Positions 21,137 to 22,168 of a stretch of DNA of 22,168 bases are shown piece after piece. The stretch is from Veillonella sp. (GTDB taxonomy: Bacteria; Bacillota_C; Negativicutes; Veillonellales; Veillonellaceae). Position 1 is the first letter of the stretch; each line of letters opens with the position of its first letter. Below the pieces are notes generated by a model that saw only the letters and a list, made by a program, of their open reading frames with translations, searched no databases and was not told where the DNA came from. Location: positions 1 through 22,168 of the forward strand of contig JAGZGB010000024.1 of assembly GCA_018367495.1 (NCBI GenBank), in the 5' to 3' direction. The position numbers and the translations under genes were made by a program.

Positions 21137-22168
21137 TTAGAATTTGTAGTTAAGGTCTGCACGGTAGAAGTCGGAAAGATCGTTACCAGCTTGGTCTTTC
21201 CAGTCGAAGCCGTAGTTAGCAGACAAGCCAACGTTGTTTTGCAATGCATAGTTAACGGAAGCCATCCAACCTTTAGCATCTGTAGGGTAGATGTGGTTGT
21301 AAGTAGTATCAACGATAGGAGCATTAGTTTTAGCGTTGAAGTATTGGCCTTTAACATCCCAAGAACCTTTTTTAGCGATGTTATAGTTACCATAGCCAAG
21401 ACCTGCAGTCCAAGCTTGAGAGTCGTCAACGTGGGAATCTTTCAACCATTCGCCACCAACCCAAACTTTGTCGAAGTTAGCATTAGCGTTGAAGCCGTAG
21501 ATATTTTTGTAACCATTAGTGCTATCTTGGTTTACGCGATCGTAGAAACCACCAACCATAGTGTGTTTACCTACTTTACCGTTCAAGCCAAGGTAAGTGT
21601 TAGTTACGTTTTGATCTTTAGTCAAGCCAGCTGCTTCACCGGATACCATGTAACCGTAAGCTGCTTGAGCTTGGATTTTGTCGTTGCCAGCGTTCAATTG
21701 AGCACCGTCGAAAGTACCATCAAATGCTAAGCCGCCACCGATAACTTGGTTAAAACGACCAGCTTTCAAGGATACACGTTCGCCGAATTTATGGTTAACA
21801 TAAGCGCGGTCGATTGTAGCGTTAGCATTACCATTAGTAGTGGAGTCACCCAATTCGAAGTTACCAGAAGTTACACGAACAACTGCGTCAGTACGATCGT
21901 TTACTTTTGCATTGAATTGTACACGTGCACGAGCATCGAATTTGGAGTCAGCATGTTCAGCATCACGGTAACGAAGACGAGCATCACCAGTAACTTTTAC
22001 ATTACCTACGCGGTCTTCCAAGCGAGCTACACGAACGCCCAAGTTGTTCAATTCATTGGAGAATTCGTCAGCCAAACGGTTAATCATAGCTTGTTGTTCA
22101 GCGTTAGCACGGTCTTGGTTAGCCATAGCTTTAGCTACCATTTGAGCCATTTCGTAACGAGTGATGTT
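21137..22168 (-). CDS. SLH-domain outer-membrane porin, OmpM type (5' end missing)
   Basis: 343 codons are present and the gene runs off the right edge. The first residues, NITRYEMAQMVAKAMA, are the end of an S-layer-homology domain. In Negativicutes this domain binds polyamine-modified peptidoglycan and tethers the outer membrane. A helical linker follows (NRLADEFSNELNNLGVRVAR), then about 285 residues of alternating beta-strand sequence such as VTGDARLRYRD and NHKFGERVSLKAGRF. The protein ends in Phe (RADLNYKF), the classical C-terminal signal for outer-membrane barrel insertion. The expected signal peptide and start of the SLH domain lie beyond the window. Codon choice is strongly restricted, consistent with a very abundant protein. 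It probably forms a general diffusion pore. Which ompM paralogue this is cannot be told here. Confidence 0.9.
   Translation of the reverse strand, partial: NITRYEMAQMVAKAMANQDRANAEQQAMINRLADEFSNELNNLGVRVARLEDRVGNVKVTGDARLRYRDAEHADSKFDARARVQFNAKVNDRTDAVVRVTSGNFELGDSTTNGNANATIDRAYVNHKFGERVSLKAGRFNQVIGGGLAFDGTFDGAQLNAGNDKIQAQAAYGYMVSGEAAGLTKDQNVTNTYLGLNGKVGKHTMVGGFYDRVNQDSTNGYKNIYGFNANANFDKVWVGGEWLKDSHVDDSQAWTAGLGYGNYNIAKKGSWDVKGQYFNAKTNAPIVDTTYNHIYPTDAKGWMASVNYALQNNVGLSANYGFDWKDQAGNDLSDFYRADLNYKF

Noticed and set aside
1..22168. CRISPR arrays, tRNA/rRNA genes, insertion sequences, prophage or defence genes
   Set aside because: No regularly spaced perfect repeats, cloverleaf sequences, transposase or phage-like proteins were seen on either strand.

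Overview
The window looks like chromosomal DNA from a diderm Firmicute of the Negativicutes, most probably Veillonella (inference from gene content; no search was run). It is AT-rich with Gram-positive-type ribosome binding sites. It carries a low-GC-Firmicute pyr operon with a PyrR-type attenuator and the Firmicute cluster rapZ-yvcK-whiA. At the right edge is an outer-membrane porin whose N-terminus ends an S-layer-homology (SLH) domain, the OmpM architecture typical of Negativicutes. Nearly everything is on the minus strand; only yigZ and a lysR-type gene are on the plus strand.

Left part (1-5060): a 5' fragment of an ECF-transporter S component; a copper-exporting P1B-ATPase (copA) followed by a hairpin terminator; a UPF0029/IMPACT-family gene (yigZ); a 62-residue basic protein of unknown function; and a divergent LysR-type regulator. 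A perfect 16-bp palindrome lies between the last two genes.

Middle (5145-13691): a compact de novo pyrimidine operon read leftward, pyrB-pyrC-carA-carB-pyrK-pyrD, with overlapping or nearly touching genes. It covers carbamoyl phosphate synthesis through orotate. A consensus promoter, a PyrR recognition hairpin, an antiterminator and a terminator precede pyrB, and a long bidirectional terminator follows pyrD. pyrR, pyrE and pyrF are not in the window.

Right part (13716-20892): a second leftward operon, HAD phosphatase-rapZ-yvcK-whiA-large coiled-coil protein, with gaps of 12-15 nt and a terminator after the last gene. The first four genes are cytoplasmic or membrane regulatory and housekeeping functions. 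The last encodes a 979-residue exported protein with an unrecognised N-terminal domain, about 450 residues of Ala/Glu/Lys/Arg-rich helix and a Gln-rich tail. Its placement with cell-envelope regulators makes it the most interesting unknown here. The window closes with the SLH porin and its strong UUCG-loop terminator. I saw no tRNA, rRNA, CRISPR array, insertion sequence or prophage gene.
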